A stretch of 64,000 nucleotides of DNA from Liolophura sinensis (lineage: Eukaryota; Mollusca; Polyplacophora; Chitonida; Chitonidae). Below are positions 59,530 through 64,000 of the stretch, in pieces (positions within the stretch are counted from its first letter, which is position 1; each line of letters begins with the position of its first letter). The position numbers were made by a program, and so were the translations under genes. The stretch lies in the NCBI RefSeq assembly GCF_032854445.1, contig NC_088300.1, positions 30,611,608 to 30,675,607 of the forward strand. The letters run 5' to 3'. The notes under the pieces were generated by a model, which did not search any database, had not been told where the DNA came from, and saw nothing but the letters and a program-made list of their open reading frames with translations.

Positions 59530-62500
59530 TGGCGAGCATAAGCCTGTACTGTTTACATTTCTGGTTTAATTCATCGTTTTGAACATAACTAAACCTGACA
59601 AAATAGAATGTGATACATCTGAGATTCTTTCAGCCCCATCGGGCACAGTCTGGTTCATTTATGTAAACACAAGACTGTAGGGAGAACAGTTGAAGTTCTG
59701 GATACTGTCATGGCATGAATTTCTGAACATCTTGTCTCCAATTAAAAATGAGCATGTGAATTTTTTTTTCTTAGAAAGAGTTGGCGCGGCTAAGGTACTT
59801 CTGATTTCAGCTACAACATTACACTTTTTTTCCCCCAGTATTCTAATGCCTTCACCATAGGTTCAGTCTGTGGTGGTTTACCTGACATGTAACTTGTTAA
59901 TTGTTTACAAGGAGAAAGATTTGTTCTTGTCCATATCACACATGTAAATGGTATTGCTGATTTTCACGATTTTACCAAATTGTGCAGATGACTGACTCGT
60001 CGCAAAATTGATTCACCAAGTTCTCATTTGTCTGGTGTCTCTCTTCTTTACATTTTTCCACAGTGGAAACATAACTCAATTTTCAGTCGCCTGATTTATG
60101 ATAACGATATAGCGTCCGTTTTTTTAACCAATCAACAAGGAGCAATTACACTCCAATGAAAACCATCAAGGGAAAAGCGTGCCTGAAGAGCTCTACATCA
60201 ATAACCCGTGAACATCTCCATCTTGGACGTCCCCATCTCATCGTGGTTCTATCGAGGAAAATTGCAACAGGAATTCAAACAAATTATCAAACAAACTTCC
60301 TGTGGCATAAATACTTTGTGAGTAATGTCTTTTGTCCAGATTTGGAGGATAAAATGGGTGCAAAGGATTCGTGGTTGCAGTCTGTGTATTCCTTTTAATG
60401 ATTTCAAAAGAATTCCATTTCGGCTAGGAAATGAATTTTTCAGCTGATGTGGCTGAGATAATCCAGGCATCTTGATACAGGTGCTTTATGTGTATTGTTT
60501 TGGCCAAAAAAGCAATAAATTTTTGTCATTGATTTCAGTCAGGAAGTTCTACCCAATACAGCTGGTTGTGCTGGATGCTTACGATATGATAGTTCTTCTC
60601 TTTCAATTGCACTAAAAATTCCTGGCAACTCTACAATTTGGGTTCTTCGACATCTTAACATTGTTAAATAGTTGTTTTCATTGTAATGGTTGAAATCGTT
60701 GGATCTTCATAAACTTTGCTATTGGTCATCAGTCACATCAACTTATAGCCAGTAAAATGAAGTACAAAATATAAATACATACAAATCAGTTTAAATGTGT
60801 TTTATTATGGGTCAGTTGGTGAGAATCAAAAGAGGCCCATTATAGAAGCATGGAAAATTGTGAAGAAATTGCCGAAAGTAGTTCCATCCAAGTATGACGT
60901 GTCAGTGGGCTTAACAAAGTAGACTGTATGCTGCGGTCAAATATTAGCTTCCTTTTGTGATGTTTTCTTCATTGTTTTGTTGGGATTTATATGTTATGAT
61001 TTTGCATTAAATGAAAGTTTTAATTATGTTTGGAGTCCTGCTTTAGTATTCGTTTAGTTTGGTGTCACAAAAGATTATCGAATAAGCATGCGCTATTTTG
61101 AGGATATTAACAGTAAATGTCACATACCAGTCGGTACCTTGATTGCCTGTGATAGTGTATGTAGCAAAAAGATTTACACCATAGCCTACGTTTATGCATT
61201 TAACAGCTTGTAATAATATTTGGACCTACCTTACGGCAATCAAGTGCTTTGTTAGTCACCAAAAGGTGAAAATAGTAAATGTGGAAGTTATCAGACTGCA
61301 GGTATGCCACCAGTGCTACAGATAAGGGACGTTCAGGTGTAAATGCACTTAGAAATTAGATGATACGCTTCAAAATTAAAACAGAGCATGCTGAATACAC
61401 TCGACAACGATTTTTGTGTAAATTCCTGAAGCCTGTAGTGTACATGCAAGATTTAAAGCAAACATTCCTGTCAAAATCGAAAGTAGATTTCCAAAGTAGT
61501 TTATGTGCATGATACTGTCCACGACTCTCCACAGTTTTCAGAAACTGAAATGTTACAGCAAAGGCTCATGTACCACTACCTGGAGATGTGGAGAATAACC
61601 AATTTGATATTTGTATTTGTAACGATCACGAGAACAGCTAGTGTTCAGAGACGTGTTAGATTTATACTATATACTGCTTATAAATAAAGCACAAATAATA
61701 AATTTGTGTCTTCTAATGTAAATCTCTGCTTGGATTTAGCATAACAAGTGTAGTGGTATCATGTTTTGATCCCAAAACGGCAGTTGTTCATACATACAGA
61801 AATGTTTCGACCGGTAAAAAAAAAATTATCAGAAGCATTAGGCAAGTTAACTTAGAATGAAATAATACTGCAATCACTGCTATCAAAACAAAATGAAATG
61901 GTACAGTTGTCGGTGAGTGAGTTATTGGAATAAGCCCAGTAGGCCTACAGGTTGAGATGAAATAAATAAATGTAGGCCTATGAGTGTAATTCAGATTCAG
62001 TCCTCATGAGGAAGAGCTGACATAAATAATTTATTCTAGAATGTTATGACAAGTCATAATTCTGGACAATCGACATGTACATTCATATACTTGTAGCCCT
62101 GTATGTAACTACAAGAATCTGGGCCAGTAGGTCTGTACATGTATGTAGACGTATGCACATGTATGTCTTTTGATTTTCTCAACCACCTTCACTCAGTGAA
62201 CTTTCCAGGTGTATTGCTGGGGACTTAAAATAGTGAAGTGTTGAGTGTTCTCAAAGAATGTGTACTGCAGTAAGCTTCACCCAGTACTCCCTATCTTGGA
62301 AAAGTAGGGAGTACCATACTACCTCTGAAAATTATCTGTAGCACAGCTTGACCCCTTGGGTTACTGCCCAATAGTTGAACTTCCTAATTGCGTGAATGCC
62401 AACAAACTTATTATGCAAGGATTTTCATGGTCCGCTGAAGAAGTTATCTGTTAAATTGTGGAATGAGCTGTTAGTAATCGTTTGCTATATGTGATGAACA

Positions 62501-64000
62501 TTTGGATGTAATCCTGAAAAGAATGAAAAAAAGGTTGACAGGTTGCACATGTAGTTTATGTGTCCTTGCCATGTTTGTACTGTTGAGATACAATTATACT
62601 TTGTAAGGACCAGAAAGTGTATTGTATTATGATCTGTTACCTTGATCTGTTGCCACATACGGCAGTGATACGAGTAATGAAGATTTTCATGCTCACACTA
62701 ACCGAACAAATAGAAATGGTAACAACATAGTTGCCAAAAAAATTTGTGGAAAATGTCTACAATCTCCCAGTATATCATAATGTGAGGTTCTGACGCAATG
62801 CATTCTCATTAAAGTCCTGTCATAATGAGATGAGGCCGGGTCCTCCATTACAGACAGAATAACTGATAGGCCCTTTGTGGATGGAGACGACCAGTGAATT
62901 GTTCTAAACAACAATTTATCATTAGTTACTAGAAAAATAAAAATAGAAGAAGAGCAATAGACCCATTTCACAGCTCTTGGCTTCTAGTTATCACTGTACT
63001 ACTTCAGACTCATAGTGATATTTGAAGAGGCATTGATTTCTTCATTACCAGGAGTTGTATGATGTTTAATTGAGACGCCAAGTACAGATTACATTTCTTG
63101 AACATTAACCGTGTCATCTTGTCTTGAACATGATACCAGTCTAAATTTTGTCTTGTTTAGATTGCTTTATCACTTATGGTATGAGAGAACTTGAATATTG
63201 TTTTGGAAATTAGACTTGAAGTCAGCCAAACAGATCTTTCGTGATGAATGTTCAAAGAATTTGAGATCATTTATCTCACTTTATCTCACCTCTAGTCTGA
63301 CAAGTTGCCATGTATGTGCTGGTTTGATTTAATAGGGAAAATGTGTGTGTCATGTAGATTAATTGAAAGTGCCACTTAAACATTGTATGCACTGCTATTT
63401 AAAAAATACCTAATATTTACCCATTTATTAAATATCATTGATCTCCAGAGATCAGCAGCCATTATTGACAATAGCTGATAATTTGGGTTGGGTCAATCTT
63501 TCACGATATTAGAACGATTTCCAATACTTTGAGAAATCTGAATGAAAATATTGGTATTGACGAGATACAAATATGAAATATTCCTCAAAATGTTGATTAA
63601 AAACATTGCAGTTTAGGAGCATGTTTCCTTCATGTAACATTGTGACTCAGGAACAAAGTTTTTAACCTTGGCAGAGAGGACACCTTGTAACATCATCACA
63701 TCAACAGCGTTGATCACACATGCCACAATCTGACTTTCAAATGACCTTGAAAATGTTGTTATTGGTTAATGGGCCATGACTGGTTTATTGATCGAAGGCT
63801 GAACACCGAATATGAGTTTGTCTGCTACAATTATAGCCATCACAATAAAGGTTTAATGCTCTGGCAGCAAGTTAACCTATAAAACATGTGCGGCTTTATA
63901 TTCACAATAGATACCATACGTAGACACTTGTATTTGCATAAAGCTACATCGGCTGCTGGAACATCAGGTATGGTTAATTCGGAGTTCATCAATAGATGTA

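Larger units (their letters stand above)
52068..64000 (+). other. Next neurexin intron, incomplete (at least 11.9 kb)
   Basis: It begins with the GTAAAT donor. The second half of LNS2 (expected VDG and VGG motifs) was not recognised before the end of the window, although small splice-site-2 exons could be overlooked. Contents are a ~254-bp triple repeat (56293-57040), (TATG)n at 57691-57707, a full family B SINE (58942-59287), a perfect hairpin (59337-59394), a 14-bp repeat (59467-59529), and a homopolymer-poor island about 54985-55560. Otherwise it is unremarkable AT-rich intron. Confidence 0.75.

Overview
This window is animal genomic DNA, and its only recognisable gene is the 5' part of an alpha-neurexin on the plus strand. 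The base composition is AT-rich. Introns of 8 to more than 26 kb carry GT/AG borders, and retroposed SINEs with tRNA-like heads, (AAAT)n or CACT-type tails and 8-15 bp target-site duplications are scattered through it. The coding blocks are clearly of neurexin type. The SINE tails and the abundance of the TACATGTA palindrome resemble mollusc genomes, so a lophotrochozoan, probably a bivalve or gastropod, is the likely source. The species cannot be named from the sequence.

Layout. (1) 1-16483: no gene recognised. This is upstream flank or 5' intron. It holds a 23-bp minisatellite (572-918), a small fold-back element (4483-4569), two short SINEs (6560-6705, 10944-11094), a SINE 3' fragment (4898-4980), C-rich DNA near 9442, and one minus-strand coding-like fragment near 10150-10376. 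(2) 16484-17477: probable exon with 5' UTR and first coding sequence. It encodes the signal peptide, LNS1 (laminin-neurexin-sex-hormone-globulin domain) and EGF1. (3) 17478-43861: a 26.4-kb intron at the place where vertebrate alpha-neurexins have alternative splice site 1. It holds many repeats and several islands that look like conserved regulatory DNA. (4) 43862-44008: coding exon for the start of LNS2. (5) 44009-51890: a 7.9-kb intron with an 80-bp tandem duplication, an 84-nt alternating pyrimidine-purine tract, a 37-bp minisatellite with higher-order structure, and a full-length tRNA-headed SINE. (6) 51891-52067: third coding exon, continuing LNS2. Its reading frame is broken once, and it ends where splice site 2 sits in vertebrate neurexins. 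(7) 52068-64000: start of the next intron. No further exon was recognised. It has a ~254-bp triplicated block, a full-length CACT-tailed SINE and a perfect 25-bp inverted repeat.

Together the three exons encode about 355 residues of a presynaptic adhesion receptor: signal peptide, LNS1, EGF1 and roughly the first half of LNS2. The splice phases (1, 1, 0) agree between exons, and the only break is the frameshift inside exon 3. The remaining LNS and EGF domains, transmembrane segment and PDZ-binding tail must lie beyond the window. I found no CRISPR array, operon, rRNA, true tRNA gene or complete mobile element with its own enzymes. The most useful leads are the exon 3 frameshift, a recurrent short form of a SINE with a shared 5' end, the nested minisatellite, the perfect hairpin next to a SINE, and several clusters of transcription-factor-like motifs inside the neurexin introns.
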